A stretch of 64,000 nucleotides of DNA from Hymenopus coronatus (taxonomy: Eukaryota > Arthropoda > Insecta > Mantodea > Hymenopodidae), in the NCBI GenBank assembly GCA_030762935.1, contig CM060900.1:438317259-438381258 (forward strand), given 5' to 3'. Both the position numbers and the translations under genes were made by a program. Of this stretch, positions 1 to 13,407 are shown piece by piece. The notes beneath the pieces were generated by a model. It was not told the origin of the DNA and made no database searches. It saw only the letters and a program-made list of their open reading frames with translations. Numbering within the stretch: the first letter of the stretch is position 1; each line of letters opens with the position of its first letter.

Positions 1-1429
1 TTCCTGTCCCTTCATATCGTTTCTTTCATCCCGTTGGGCTTATTTCAGGGTTGGAAGTGTTGCCGATGGTGCTCGATGCAGCGTGGCAGGGATATAGCAT
101 GCTTTGAGTAAACGTACGGGGGGCCCTGTTGGGGTACTTTAATCTGGAAGCTGTAGAAACTGTGACATTGCTATGCCATCGCTTCTTGTTGGCGGCCGGT
201 GTATCTTTTCACCCCCCCCCCCCCCTCGTGGAGCGTAGGTACCAAAGTGCCCTGTCCTACCCTACTACCTAGCAAGGAGAGCAGTATCAACCTAATCGAC
301 TTCAAGATTATTTATTATATGTGTCAACAATAATAAATGATATATGGATTTCTTAGTGTAATTGTTAGAATATTATGGATCATACATTTAATATTCAGTC
401 TTAAAATTTAAGCTTATATGTCGCTTAACTTGCTTAAAATGTTCAATGTTTAATATTCATTGAAATAATGCTAGCAATAAAATCCATATAGTTCAAAAAC
501 AGAAGGCAGTAAGAGAGTTATTACATAGGATATACGGCGATAAATTTAATTTGTATGCTATCTGATAGTTACAACCAGAATCTCTACGTCAGTTGAGACG
601 ATAGTACAAAAAGAAATAGTAAAAATTTACTGACGAAATGTTGCAAAGTAATTAATTCCGGAGTCATTTAAACCCTACGGTTTCAATCCCAAAGAAATAA
701 AGCCCTAATACAAATATGGAAAATGTTTTAAGTTTTTGTACATATAGAACAATAAACAACGCCAAAATCATGCATAGTTTCTTGTAACATTTCACAATGA
801 AATAAGACGAAAGTTTTCTTAATACGTGAACGCGAGGCTATAGAAGACACGATATAAATCTGTCCAAACAGTTTATCCTATTAAAATAAGTGTAAGGACA
901 GTATCCCTCAAACGAAAGTGTGGGTGACAGTTATGGTTTAAATATTTGAAGTAGAACCAAATAGACTTTGAGGTAGAATCAAATAGACTTGCATCCAATA
1001 AGGATAGGTTTAAACTTGATTAAGGATAAGGGATTACGAAGGCCGACAGTAGTTACTACAGAAGAGATTGCAAGTGTACAAAATACTGTCAGTCAGTGTC
1101 AGAATAACTTGCTAACCGTCTGAAAAGAAATATGGTGCATAAACACTAATCGTAGTTACTCAAGGAACGAGCACATAAATAAGTACACAGTTACTATTTG
1201 TAATAAAAGAGATCACGCATAGAAACGCGAAGTGTGAAGAAATAATGAAATAAAGTACTCGAGATTCAGTGAATTTGCGTAAGATAAAGGAGCACGAAAC
1301 AAAAGAATGTGACATAGCAATTGACAATTAGATACAGCGTCGACTATATCACAAAGGTACTGTAGCACATATAACCTGGAATGGATTGGACTGAACTGGA
1401 TTCCACACCGAGCACTATGTTGGTATTGT

Positions 1430-1892
1430 ATGTCTGACCTGATGAAAGGGTGAAAGCGCGAGATGAAGGGAGACATCTGGTGTGCCGAGCAAGTGCGGGG
1501 TGACGTGGGCCTTATACCATGCTGGTAGTTCTTCATCCGTCCACTAGGTTTCGCCAGGCATTCGCCAGCCCACATGGGTTTCGACACTGCCCCCTCAACG
1601 CGGGGAATAGCGACCGCCATTCCACCCCAGCGGCGAGAACAGCAGTTACAAAGCCAAATGTTATCACCTCGGATGCCAAAATTTCTACCTGGAAGACCAG
1701 ATTGAAAGATGAAATGAAACGAAATGAAGTGACGGGAAATTCAGGGGACAAAAGATACCTTCCTAGCATCCTCCTGGTGACCCGAGAAAACTCCGGAAAA
1801 AACATGGGTCAGGAAAGTCAGCCGCGAGAATCGAACCCACGACCTCCTAAATGCGAGCCTCGCGCATTACTGCGGAGCCATCTTGCTCGATT
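1430..1892 (-). mobile_element. tRNA-derived SINE, family C variant
   Basis: The minus head is CGCAGTAATGCGCGAGGCTC with box B GTGGGTTCGATTC. The region 1690-1800 has the GGTGACCCGAGAAAAC motif common to this family. Overlapping open frames on both strands are artefacts of the repeat. Confidence 0.75.
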
Positions 1893-2734
1893 AGCAGATG
1901 TATAACTCTGACCGCGAACAAGAAGTCCTAAGGTTCGAGCACAACGACGCGCGAGTGTAAAGTGCGGGAATTCTAGAAATACTCTAACGGGATGTTTCAG
2001 GAAATGCAGTTTTTCAAATTGGCGTGCAGAAATCAGAGTTCTTTCTGTTGACCCTAGAAGCACCTGCTCCCTGTTTTCCCGCCAGTTATAAAACGTTTAC
2101 AATTTTAGCGGAAATTGAGGAGATACTCTAGCGCCCTCAAAAACAACGGTGTGCAAAATCCACATCCAGAGTCAACGAGAGGTATTGGCAAGGGAGTCAG
2201 TAGTCACCTCCGAAGACGAGCATCATAGTGACTTCAAGTGTAGTGGGAATCCGCTACACAGTACACATTCATGTCATGATTAGGTTAAAATTTGAGCTGT
2301 ATATATTAATACCTTTTATCTGTTATCAAGGTGTGCATGCGCAAAACCAGGGTGTCACATTGCTAAGAAATAGGATACCTATGAGAAATAAATAAAGCAC
2401 TAAAGCTATATTCGCCGTCAGAGGAACATTAGCCAATCAGGGCGTACATAATAAATGACCACAAAACTCCATTGATTTGTGTGAGATAATACTTCACTGC
2501 ATACAAAATCACTCATGTGTGTAATCTGAATGTTTTCAACATTCTGCGGGACAGAAATCTAGAAACTTTACGGTGCATGTAGTAAAGTTTCTAAAAGCTT
2601 AATGCGTGCAAATACCTTATACGATCCTAAAACCAGAAACAAAAACTTTCTCCTTCTACATACATTACTGAAAGCAATTCAGAATATTACTTCTTCTAGA
2701 ATATAACTGAAAGTAAAGCCGAATACACGGAGAC

Positions 2735-3000
2735 GTTTGGATGCTTTTGTTTCCTATGGTGTTTTCCTTATTTTTAATATGGGCAGAAATTCCTTATCAT
2801 CTGTATCCTACAGTCTATAAAAAAAGTCAGATTTTGGAGAGAGTGGGAGGGGAAGAGTACGAAACCATTTCACCTGAGTGGCTGGATGGCAAGACTTGCA
2901 ATGACGGTCCTCGCTAGCCCCTGATTAAGTGCGCATTGGTGTCAAAATTCTGCCATTCAAACATTAACCTATGAATACAGATCAGTTTCAGGCCCAGGAG
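2735..3000 (+). repeat. family G repeat, 5' fragment
   Basis: TTTCACCTGAGTGGCTGGAT, GTGTCAAAATTCTGCCATTC resemble 61045-61115 of copy 2. Similarity is modest. Confidence 0.4.
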
Positions 3001-3630
3001 CATAGGAAAATGGGGACTAAGGCGAACATTAACAGCATAAATCATTGCGCATTATATCGGCGCGATTGTATGCATTCAACTTTACAGTATGGAGCAAAAA
3101 GAAAGGAAACAAAATAAGGAAATAAAACCGTGCCAATGCTTCTGATTCCTTATACCGTTTTTTCTTTATTTAATATTGCAGAATTTTCTTATCAGTATTA
3201 ACACGTAATTAAATATCCATTACACGTTTAACTTTTACGCCAAAAGGTTACGTGTTTCTCCAAGAATAACCAGAGGTCTGCATCGAGAGGATATAATTGG
3301 GCCACTAGCGAAGGAGAGCGGCAAGCGTGAGCAGGTTGATCCTGCTGTGATGTTACCTGCTATTGATACTGCAGTCGGGCCTGTCAAATCTGATCATATC
3401 TTGTTTTCTGTTCCTAATCGTTAATGTGCTTTCGACTGAAGTGGGAAATGGCTGATCATTCGCAATATTTTCCCTCTGAGTCTCTTTGAAAGAAAATGCT
3501 GTGGAATTAACGGGCATGCCGAACATTATTTCCCGAATAGTGCGGAAAATATTAATGCTTTAAGTGTGATTCCATATTATTCAGGAGAAAATACGAGTTA
3601 TTCTGGGAATTTAATTCGATTTCGGCATGT

Positions 3631-3777
3631 GCCGTGGTAGCTCAGTTAGAGCAACATGATGGAAAACAGAAGATACGTGCTTCAATTTCCGATCATGGCA
3701 TTTAATTTTTTCAGTCTGATTCTACATTTTCGACCCTGTCTTGTACATAACTTGTGTGAAAGAACAATTATTTACTG
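3631..3777 (+). mobile_element. tRNA-derived SINE, family D
   Basis: GCCGTGGTAGCTCAGTTAGA is a tRNA 5' half; the 3' half (CTTCAATTTCCGATCATGGC) is worn. The tail TTTTTCAGTCTGATTCTAC to GAACAATTATT matches the 13.4-kb copies. Confidence 0.75.
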
Positions 3778-4158
3778 TTAGTTATTTTAAAATATACTTT
3801 TTGCATAACTGTGTTTTCAGGAAATATTAGGATTCTTAAGGCAGGTATTTATGTTGATTACTTTACTTCTCCTATGTAGCACCTATTCAGTTTGTTTGTA
3901 ATACACAATGGCAGGCTATAATGGATATGCAAATGTAAGGGTGATGTTTAATGGAATACCCAATCGTACTTAATTGTTCTCATTAGCAGATAAAGTTGAA
4001 TGTAATTGATAATTGATTTAACAATGTGAATAAAACTATATAAAATACATAAATCAGCTTTCGTTGAATATTTGAAGGGAACTATTTTAGCATACAATGT
4101 CTAATTTTATATAGAACTGATACATTATATACATCTTATCCTTTTTATACTTCTGCTG

Positions 4159-4212
4159 CATCGCCTGCGGTGCCATAAGTAGTTAAAGTGGGCGTTAAAC
4201 ACCTCCCAAAAA
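4159..4212 (+). mobile_element. 5'-truncated SINE tail, family A, with perfect target duplication
   Basis: Only CATCGCCTGCGGTGCC to GTTAAACACC and an A-run remain. ATACTTCTGCTG occurs at 4147-4158 and again at 4213-4224. Confidence 0.88.
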
Positions 4213-4403
4213 ATACTTCTGCTGTGTATTGCATACGGGTGACAGTGCCGTCACAAGGGCCTCGCTGCTAGAATCGGGTTTATAATTGGCTATCCGGTGG
4301 CATTCGGATGAGTCTGCAGGTCACACTCATTCGGGTTCACATCCGGTCTTCCGGATTCTGTCCCGAACATGTCACCACATTATAATAGGATATATCATAA
4401 CTG

Positions 4404-4945
4404 AGGGAGATGGCTCCGCGGTAACGTGTGGGACCTGCATTCGAGAAGTCGGGGTTCGAACCCGTTTCTCGTGGTACCTCCTTATCATTTAGGCGAATGA
4501 TGGGGTGTTTATTCTCCTCAATCTCCTTTCCATCATTTCCTTCATGCCATTTCTTTGGCACTTTTCCGGTGTGTGTGCGCGCGCCTCAGGGTTCGTGTGA
4601 GGTAATGCTGGAAATTGGCGTGGATGCATGTGCTTTATAACACATGCTGTTCTCGATATTGGGGCGGCGTTGTGGTCGCTGTCCTCGCGGCGGCGTTGGC
4701 GGTTGCCTTTCCGACACCTGGAACACGTGGTGTTGCGTGGCGCTGCTGGTGCCGGACAAAGAACTGTTAAATTAGCTCCGCGTGACTCTGTGGCCTGTTT
4801 GCATGGCCGGCCGCGGTTCTCTCATTTCATCCCTCCCTGGGTGTGTTAGCGCATAATATATATATGAAGGCACCATGCGTAAGATGTCCCCCGCCGTTGC
4901 TTAGACTTTACCTCTTTCTCTACCATACCCCCCGATGCGTACATG
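4404..4945 (+). mobile_element. tRNA-derived SINE, family C (near full length)
   Basis: The head GGCTCCGCGGTAACGTGTGG with box B GGGGTTCGAACCC is followed by a long body: GGATGCATGTGC, GTGGTCGCTGTCC, CATCCCTCCCTGGGTGTG and a tail GATGTCCCCCGCCGTTGC. The reverse complement of 37375-37945 matches this order end to end, which defines the family length (about 550 bp). Short open frames here are not genes. Confidence 0.8.
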
Positions 4946-6273
4946 AAGCAGTGGAAGCAATGCATAGAAAAGAATGTTGCTGCAAAGTCAAGGGAGACAG
5001 CAGTGAAAATACTTTTTTAAAAAAGAAAATCAAGATAAAATCACAAAAGAAATCTACCAGTTACACGGACTCTGAAATTGTTTTCGTTTGGCAAGATGAG
5101 CAATTTTGAAGGTACTGAATGGATATTCTACACTGGTCGCTTCCCCGAAGAAAAGAAGTGGATGCAGTACAAATGTTATCGTTGCTGTACACGAGGCTTG
5201 TGGCGCTGAAGAAGATGATTTTGAATCCCCTTAATGCACTACATCGTTGTAAACAAAATAGTGGACAATGCAGAAAAGAAGAGCGAATTACTACTGCAAT
5301 GTTAAACTTTCCTCATAAGGGTTGATACTGAACCATTTTTGACTCCCTTATTAAGATGTCATTGATTTCTTTGTATGTATTTTAAAGATACGTGTAATAA
5401 GTGTTAAGTAGTGTAAAATGTGTAAAATACAATAATTATACACCAGAAATCTAAAATAATATCAAATTCTATGCTTTATATTGCATTATATTTATCTAAA
5501 AAAGCTCATTCTCATACTTGGAAGCATATGTAGTAGGGACATAAAAACGATAGCGTGACTATAAAACATCAAATTCTTATATATTTCTTTAAAATTCTTC
5601 TTTAAAAAAAATACTACTAATAGTTAATGCAGTGTTGTAAATATAAAATACATGAATATTTTAAGAATGCATACTGTACGATTTGGTTTTAGGAAATAGG
5701 CATGTAATTGTAAATTATGCAAAATTGACACCTCTGAAAAATTCTATTTCACAGTTAATTTTTGTATATAAATGTATTAATAATTATCAAGAGTAAGCAA
5801 TGAATGCAATTTCTGGCTTGATCTACATCCTAGAGTTGGACTTTGTATCTAATCTCAAAACAGAATCTACAGATTGCAATGCAATCTAATGTAACTGACC
5901 CCTGAATTCGATTAGTTTGTATCAGATGGTATTACATACCTCAGAAGCGTTCACAGTTCCTCAGTTGATTCATTTAATATTAAGATTTCTAGCAATCATT
6001 GCATTATTATCTATCATAGAGTGAGCAAGCTATTTGTACTTTGGTCAAAATCTTTTAAGACGGGGTTGAGCTAGTGGCTAGAGCAAACTAATACCCCACG
6101 TAATAGATTAGACACGAGCAACTAATTTTCTGCCTTTGCCTATTTCATTGTTCCAAAAGACTATGACCAAAGAAAACTGTGCAAAATCATACTTTTAGAT
6201 CCTTTGTTAAAGTTTGTTGCATTTACTAATTTCTAAAATAAGCCTAATAAAAAGTGTTGTTATTGTGTTATAG

Positions 6274-6391
6274 ATCCCAGAGTGGCCATTGCTCCAAGAC
6301 CTTTGGAAAAACAGACGGTTCTACAGGTCCGCCGTGACCAAGCAGTTGTACTACCTTGTTTCGTCGAAGGCAACCCTCCTCCTAGTATCAG
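6274..6391 (+). CDS. Dscam-like gene, internal exon: first half of an Ig domain (Ig3-like)
   Basis: This 118-nt exon is bounded by a TTAG-type acceptor after a T-rich tract and by AG|GTATGT. It enters in phase 1 (AT completes a codon, giving Asp if the previous exon ends in G) and leaves with AG, completed by A of the next exon to give Arg. The 38 full codons begin PRVAIAPRPLEKQTV and include the B-strand cysteine in VVLPCFVEGNPPPSIR; the paired Trp is the first full codon of the next exon. GNPxP before the Trp is typical of Dscam-family I-set domains. From memory of Dscam1, the first half of Ig3 comes from the alternatively spliced exon-6 cluster, whose members have about this size. The product would be a type I membrane adhesion receptor in neurons, and in some insects haemocytes. 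Dscam family is likely; the paralogue (Dscam1 or a Dscam2/3/4 type) is not resolved. Confidence 0.82.
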
Positions 6392-6639
6392 GTATGTTTA
6401 TTTTACTTGATAACGGCTTTCTTTAAAAACAGTGCTTCACCTGTGCACCGGGTGATCATATTTCATGTGGCAAGGCCCAATGTGATCGAGAATTGTGCCA
6501 AACAATTAATTATTTCCTATCTGGTGAAAAAGTCGCGTTGTAAGCAGTCAAATCGTAGTATAGGCGCAGAAAAAAGGCAGGGAGTTTCAAACACATAACA
6601 ACAATGATTCTGACACGTTCCTTAGGAAATAAATAAATA

Positions 6640-8010
6640 ATAAATAATGTTAAACATGACTCAAACTCGACAAACTTTTGCATCAGCAATACAACATCGC
6701 TGACAGTTGCTCGCAGTATAACTGTGAAATCAAAGCGACGTATTTTGCTGAGTTTCTTGAATTGTCATGTTTTCTGCAGGATGTTTCCAGTTTATTAGTT
6801 GCTGTATATGGTGTAACTTTGTCATTTTTTGCAATGTCAAAAGGTTGAGTTCCAGCTACGACACAGGAAACTTCAAAGGATGTTGTCGTATATGCTTTAG
6901 TCATTTTAATATTTAGCATTCTCTGGACGCGTTGAAGTTTTCTGACGTTTCTGGAGCGTCATAAAGCTTCATTTGACACTGGTGCTCCATAAGTTAGAAT
7001 CGGTTCGATTTCTCCTTTGTACGTATATTGTGTGTAATGTTTTTTTGCCTAGTCCCCAACTTAGTTTCTCCGATTTAGATAAGGTATGTATTAAGGCAAT
7101 TTTTTTATCGTGTACATGATTTACATGTCCGTTGAATTTGAATCTCCCGTCTAAGTAAATTCCAAGATATTTTAGTTCTTCGACTTGTTCTATTGGTTTG
7201 CTGTTGGTGTAAACGTTAATGTTATAGTTTTGTATTTTTTCCTCTGGATGACGACTAAGGCTTTTGACTTCATATCATTGAATTTGATTTTGTTGTTTCG
7301 AGCCCAGCGCTCAATTTTCCTTACGTCTTGATTCGCATGGTTTTCGGTCTCCATTAAAGACTGTCTGCTTGTCATTATAAGCAATTCGTCAGCAAATGAG
7401 ATTATCTCAGCACGCCGTGTAAAATCTAGCTGCAAGAGAGGATTGTATGTTCTATAATCCAGGTCCACAGCATGAGCCCTGTGGAAATCCTTTTTCTACC
7501 GCTTTTTCAGCTCTATTTTTGTTGGTGCATAGACTTGCCTTCCTGTCTTGAAAATAATCCAGGGTTAATGTGTATAGGTTTTTAGGGCACCTCATTTGTC
7601 TCAAGTTCGTCAGTATGCTATGCCACCATGCCGCATTGAATGCGTCCTGTACGTCTAAGCTAATTAGAGCAACGTAATTGTTGTTCTGTAAGTTTTGTAA
7701 TACATACTTCTTTACTGCCATCACTGCATCTGTGCTTCTTTGCTGCGTAAATCCGTATTGTCGGGCACTGTGGAGACTTTTTGAGAATATGTAATGGGTG
7801 ATCCTGTCTATCATTAATTTATCCAAAGTCTTACCGGCTACGTTGAGTAAACTGATGGGTCGCTATTTTGAAACGCCTGCGCTCCATTCTTTCCCCGGTT
7901 TAACGATTGGAATTATTGTGGATCGCTTCCATATTATTGTATTTAGGATGTGGAATTATACAAATTATTCAGAGTATTCTGAAAGGAATGCATTGATGTA
8001 TTGAATGGAA
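6640..8010 (-). mobile_element. 5'-truncated, broken non-LTR retrotransposon (R1/Jockey-like reverse transcriptase)
   Basis: Reading on the minus strand from about 8010 down to 6680, broken frames show reverse-transcriptase blocks in order: IIPIVKPGKEW, RPISLLNVAGKTLDKLM (with a stop just before RPIS), QYGFTQQRSTDAVMA, ALISLDVQDAFNAAWW, GFPQGSCCGPG, IISFADELLIMTSR, and a C-terminal LTYGAPVSNEA followed by LQRVQR. The catalytic FADD box reads FADE. Frames shift around 7460 and again near 7190. The order and the YGAPV/QRVQR downstream region suit R1- or Jockey-clade LINEs. No endonuclease domain or ORF1 is present, so the copy is 5'-truncated near 8010. It cannot be active; stops and shifts show it is old. 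The AT-rich tract at 6620-6650 may be its 3' end. The clade is tentative. Confidence 0.85.
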
Positions 8011-11000
8011 GTTTCATGCACAAAAGTAGAAAACCTCGTATAAGATTATAAGGATATAACCTTCACCATCACTATAAGGGCAACATAAACAACCAACCAA
8101 GTATTCGTGTGATTCAGTAGATTTTTTCAAAAACAAAGCACAACGCTTTTCAAATGATGGTAAAGTATGTAAATTGCATTTAACAGCAAATTGAAATATT
8201 TGCATGTATAGGTATAAACACAATTCCCCTACCTATATATTTTAAATTTGCATGAAATAGACATGTTACATTTATTATTCGTTGTTGCCTACTGGGTCCT
8301 TCTATTAACAACCGACCATTATCGCTGTATTTTCTAAATAAAATACATTTGCAGAGAGTTTGACATATAGAAACAATTTAGATAAAGCACCGCAATGACC
8401 TATAAACTTCGTTTTTCTCAACTCCTTTCAGCCTTCTTCATTGTCCAGAAATGCTACTTGGATCACAGGTTTTAATTTGCTGTTTTGAAACTTCAGAATT
8501 GCTTTAGGAATTGCGTTTTTAAAAATTGTTATGCACTAAAATGATGCTGTTCTTCACTACCTTCAAGCTGTTTCAGCGGTATGTTGTGAGATGTTTCTCT
8601 CTCAGAGTATACGCCTTGAATCCAAGCATGAGGAATTACTACTGTGTCATATTAAATCCGTTAAAAATTCCACGTGAAAATTTTGTTTTCTTCGTAAAGT
8701 AAAGAGTTAAAGTTATTGTGACTCGCTAAAGTGCTACAGGGCGAATCATTTACCAATCACTGCTAAATTGGAGATGAGCCTAGCTCTGCATTATGATCGC
8801 AGTAGCAAGAGTATCTTGAAGCGCAAGGGAGTACGGAAACGCAAGACGCCAGAGTAACTAGATTTTTGAAATGCAGGCGCGTTTATTAATGTAAGTTCCA
8901 CTTACTAATGCGTACTCCACCATAGTTCCTAAACCTTTACATTGTCAAATTTTACATTTCATGTTAGCATCTGAGACGCATCTTTCATTCCCTCTGACTC
9001 CATAATCCAAAGTACCTTTCTCTTTTTTAAGTTCTCAGAAATGTCTTGCCGTACTTTTTAGCAACCTTGTAAGCGTCCCTTATTTTTGTGAACACCTAAT
9101 TCGGTGAATTAAAACAAGAGGCCAACTGTTTACTGAGATTCACGGAAGTTAAATACCTTCGCCACTTTGGGCTAACTGCTTTCTCCAGGTAACTTGCCTT
9201 TACCAATGACTTCTTGCCTAGCAACAACTTTTATAACTTGTGATCTCTTAACATGTGTCTCACTAATGAGTTACCTGAACATAACTAATACCTTGATGGA
9301 ATTTTACATTATTTGTTGAGTTTAACACATGACAAACTGAATGGCAATTATTTCTCTAGTTCCCCACTATTTCTTTATAAAATAATTATTAATAGGGCTA
9401 AGTCTTCATTGACTCGAAGTCCATACAGGTTTTCTGTCCCTTCCTCCTCCATATGGCAATGAGGCAGGCACCTATTATCTTCCCATCCCACAAAACTAGT
9501 CCTGACATACACCTAATTTCGGTATTAACTATTTGATGCCAATAGCAATTACCGTTTAACCTTAATCGTATTGAAAAACTGAAAAATTCAATAATATGTA
9601 TGCCAAAAATTATGTTCTCTTAAAGCAGGAATGCCTGCACAATAATTGTTTTGAGTTTATGTAATAAGCTCAAACTATAAATTTGAGAACGATACGATAA
9701 GCCATGGCGTCCAAGAAGCAGTTCATATTACTGTATATAAGTTAGTAAACAATGAATTAAAAACTTCATACCCTAACAATGGCTTGACATAGTTAATATT
9801 TTATGTGCAGTATATGGTATATGTTTGAGTATGGGCTAAACAATCAGAATAATGGAGTGGATTTTCACAGATGCACTGTCTTAATTCTTTAGCCAGAGTT
9901 TTTGAGACATTAAAGAAGGAGATGAGTACTTTACGTGGTTGAATGTGGCTACCACAACAGCCGATACATGCATCCGATCTGGGCGAGAGCAACACTTTTT
10001 TTACTTTTGTCCTTTCGACTGTCTGAAAAGACTGACCAAAGAATAAGAGGAGAATGTAACCCCATCACACATTAATAATATAGATCCTTAAAGCAACTTA
10101 TTTTGTTATCTGTTTCTACTCTGTGGAACATAAAAAGTAGAAATACTGTGTGCTATTGGCTACGTATCTTAATAGCAACGTAACTGGCCTTTACGTTAGT
10201 GGTTCTGCTTAAAAATATTTACACAGTGTTAGATTGCGCACCGTAAAACCGAAGGGTGGTTGGAACATTTTAAATGGCCATTTACTCCCTTTCTCTTCGC
10301 ACAATGGTTCGGTCTTTACGAGAAATGAACACCACTAGGATTTCTCCCCCTTTTAGCTGACCCTCTTCTATCTGGTATTAGCTTCTGGGAGCAAGAAATC
10401 TGCCCGAGAGGAGAGTACCACACAATACAGCTGAGGAAAATGACTCATTTCGACATTCGAGGGAAAATGTAACGATACATCGAAATAGCTTTCCACGCGC
10501 GCGCGCGATTCATGCCTCGAGTTTAATCGAAACAATTACTCCGAGTAAAGATCATATCTCGGGAGAGACGAATGGATTTGGCTTATACATCTGTTCTGCA
10601 CTTTGCTTTTACGTTTCCTCCGCGTTCATCTCATCTAGCTTTAGCATAGAAGTACTAAAGGAAATAAAGCAATTCCCCGAAACGAAATGATGCCGCTATC
10701 CCAAGCACACTTGCATTTAAAAAGACGATGGTTAAAAGTTATTCCATTTGTTTTCATTATAATGGGCTGATGCGGAGTGTTAATAACTTCCAACTTTCTA
10801 CTGTATACGAATCACCTCACTCCCTGAGATACTGGAAATTAAACGAGCAGAGAATGTGAGAATAGTAGTAGCTAGTTTATACGGTCGGCGTGGTTAATAG
10901 CAGGGTGTGAGGACGGTAACTATCTGATACTGTTGCATTTCGATCTAACTCTCATTATCAAGAGCAGGAAGCTTTACTAAAAACTAATTACTGAAAGTTA

Positions 11001-11039
11001 GTCATCAGCAGACTTGATATGCTCATCGTAACTGAGTCA

Positions 11040-11240
11040 GATACCCCGACGCTTCGTCTAGAACTGACAATTGGGAGGTCGTGGATTCGATTCCCGTGGC
11101 TGACACCTCTGACTCATGAATATTTTCTGGGATTTACCCGGGTCGCTAGATGAATGCTGGGGAGTTTCTTCATTCCCCCGATCTACCTGTCACTTCATTT
11201 CATCTCAATTTCATCCAACCGGGTTCTTTCAGGTGGGCAC
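11040..11240 (+). mobile_element. tRNA-derived SINE fragment, family C variant
   Basis: GGAGGTCGTGGATTCGATTC is box B; CTCTGACTCATGAATATTTT and AGATGAATGCTGGGG follow as in family C. The box A side is worn. Confidence 0.7.
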
Positions 11241-11249
11241 TGCGGGGGT

Positions 11250-11522
11250 GGAGCCCTTCGAAAACTCAGCTCTCGGCCGTGTGGTAGCGTTGAACTTGTC
11301 TGTAGGACCCAGAGCGTTCGGTCTGACTTGGGGTATGGGTTTTTAGCGCTCCCCGCGTCGAGACTGTTACGGACCCTCCACGGTGGTTCTTTCTCCGCGG
11401 TCCGGTTTCCGCCGCCTGCCAATAAGACACCTATATTATCCTCTCCTCCTGAGGTCTGACGCACAATAAGCTCGGGGAGGCTACAGTGTAGCACCCCCTC
11501 CTGAGCAACAACAACAAACACT
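11250..11522 (+). mobile_element. SINE-like GC-rich repeat ending in a CAA tract
   Basis: A GC-rich block with a weak tRNA-like start (GGCCGTGTGGTAGCGTTGAA) and a CAACAACAACAAA end, directly after the 11.0-kb SINE. Only one copy is obvious in the window. Confidence 0.45.
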
Positions 11523-11639
11523 CAGACGTTCATCGACGGTAAGGATGTTCGATACTTCCTCAAGGGAGGGTTAAAAGTAGGATTATACGGATAGGGCCCC
11601 AGACTCTGGAGCAGATCATTGCATGTAGGCTCTGAGGGC

Positions 11640-11990
11640 CCTTTGCACCTTACCTGACCCACGAATGGAGGGATGAGGGGAGAGACCCGAAAGACGGCCA
11701 GATCCGAATGATGACTGAATGCACAGGGTCCCTATCAGCTATCCATGACGCTGTCTGGTTCCACTCGGAAGCCCCGAACCTCCGATGGTTTCCCAATCTA
11801 GTGGTACCGGCCGAAACTCGCCGAACGCCGTCACCTAGTCCTTCGACAAGAAATGATGGACAGGAATATTTGGGGGATGTAAATAACCTACCCGTAATTC
11901 GCCTGGTGATCTGGAGAAATCCCCCCCCCAAAATCATGGCTCAGCCGGCTCCGAACTACCGCGGCGCCACCTCTCTTGGTATATCACCAA
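11640..11990 (-). mobile_element. tRNA-derived SINE, family C variant
   Basis: The right end CCGCGGCGCCACCTCTCTTG is the head (minus). Left words are GGAGGGATGAGGGGAGAGAC and CGCCGAACGCCGTCACC. The 166-codon open frame 11708-12208 runs through it and is not a gene. Confidence 0.75.
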
Positions 11991-12619
11991 AGAAGAGTCC
12001 CTCAAGTGTAGCTTTACCGACTGTTTCTATTCAGCAAAGATGTTTTGTCGACAAGGAATCTGCTTTTCGATCGCCGCCGCACGTAGCCCATGTAGCCACC
12101 CCTCGCCACGATAAAACATTGGTGAACAGACAGTATGAGAGGATTACACTTAAACAAAGAGGAAAATCTCTCAATAGATACCTACGCGCTGGTAATTCAC
12201 TCTCGTAGGTCAATGTCAAACTAATACTAGGTACACTGAGGATACACAAGGGTCTTTAAAGCAATTTAGGTCAAAATGTTGATTTTTGGATTTTGGTGCA
12301 AAAAATGCACATTTACTTAAAAGTACACATTTTCTTTGTTTTATTCTCTTAAATCGATGTACACTTGTTTTGAATGACGTTCTTAAGGACTTGCGTGGTT
12401 TAAATGACTGCCTCTGTCATGCTTAAAGGCCATTTTTCTCAGGTTCAATTATTTTGTTATTTTCCCGTCTGTAAAATATAGGTTATGCCAAAAGGATACA
12501 TCTAGAGTATTGAAAATGTTTCCCAAAGTATTGCAAAATGTGTGTCATAAACTTTTTGGTTACAATTTTGATATTGGTCATAGATTAGTTTGAAACCATT
12601 AACAAGCATAATCATGCGC

Positions 12620-12620
<1 letters not shown>

Positions 12621-12664
<44 letters not shown>
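12621..12664. repeat. poly-T run (44)
   Basis: An uninterrupted T44. It could be the A-tail of a minus-strand retroelement, but no body is recognisable to its right. Confidence 0.9.
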
Positions 12665-12671
<7 letters not shown>

Positions 12672-13407
12672 CCCCATTGTGATACACATTTTGTGTTTTT
12701 AAATTTCAACTATAGGAAAGCTTCAATTGGATTTATTATTATAAGGTATTAAGAATGCAGTTTAAAAAGAAGTAGTGCATATAATTCAGTATAAATAGGA
12801 GAAAATAAAATGTTATTTTAATTAATTAAATCGAATAAATTAATATACACAGAATGAAAACACTGATGCGAATACATCTTTTGTTTCGTAATGTTTGTAA
12901 AGTTTTACAGCTCTAGCTTTAATACTTTATAAAATCAATTTATCATTTCGGTGTACCCTAAAATTCTCAAATTAATGTGAAATTCTCCCAAACTGAATTG
13001 TATGCGTAATGCATATATTTAGGTGCGATATCACTTAAGAAACTTAGGTGGCTTAGTGCCCACTACATTTTTTTGTATTACTAACCACAAAAGAACAACA
13101 AACACCATCTCGTATTTTAAAAATATATACTTTGCTTTACAGCTACTTAATAATCTCTTTCTAAGCATATTGCAATTCCATTGAGGGAATTTCAGCTGTA
13201 TCGAGGGAAGGAGCTAATAACGACAAGAATAACATTTCAGGAATGTTTGCCTACAGTGCTTGTTACACAAGATATGATTTGATTAAGCACAAGTGCAGGT
13301 TGTTCCAACTCTATTCGGCTGAGTCGCAGTTTTCGCGCGTACTCAGAAACAGACCTCGGCGCATGGCTGGAGAGGAGTATTATAATATAACTCTTCAATG
13401 CTATGTT

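Larger units (their letters stand above)
1..6273 (+). other. intron upstream of the first Dscam-like exon (partial)
   Basis: This is AT-rich noncoding DNA that ends at the acceptor before 6274. I see no Ig-coding stretch or other exon. Apart from the repeats listed separately, 226-1430, 1893-2735, 3200-3630, 3780-4146 and 4950-6270 hold nothing I can recognise. A 14-base C run lies at 212-225. Confidence 0.7.

Noticed and set aside
6061..6125. tRNA-like GGCTAGAGCAAACTAATACC segment before the first exon
   Set aside because: Box B is absent and no family tail follows.
11708..12208. 166-codon + strand open frame, among the longest in the window
   Set aside because: It runs antisense through a SINE family C copy, has SINE-like composition and no recognisable domain.
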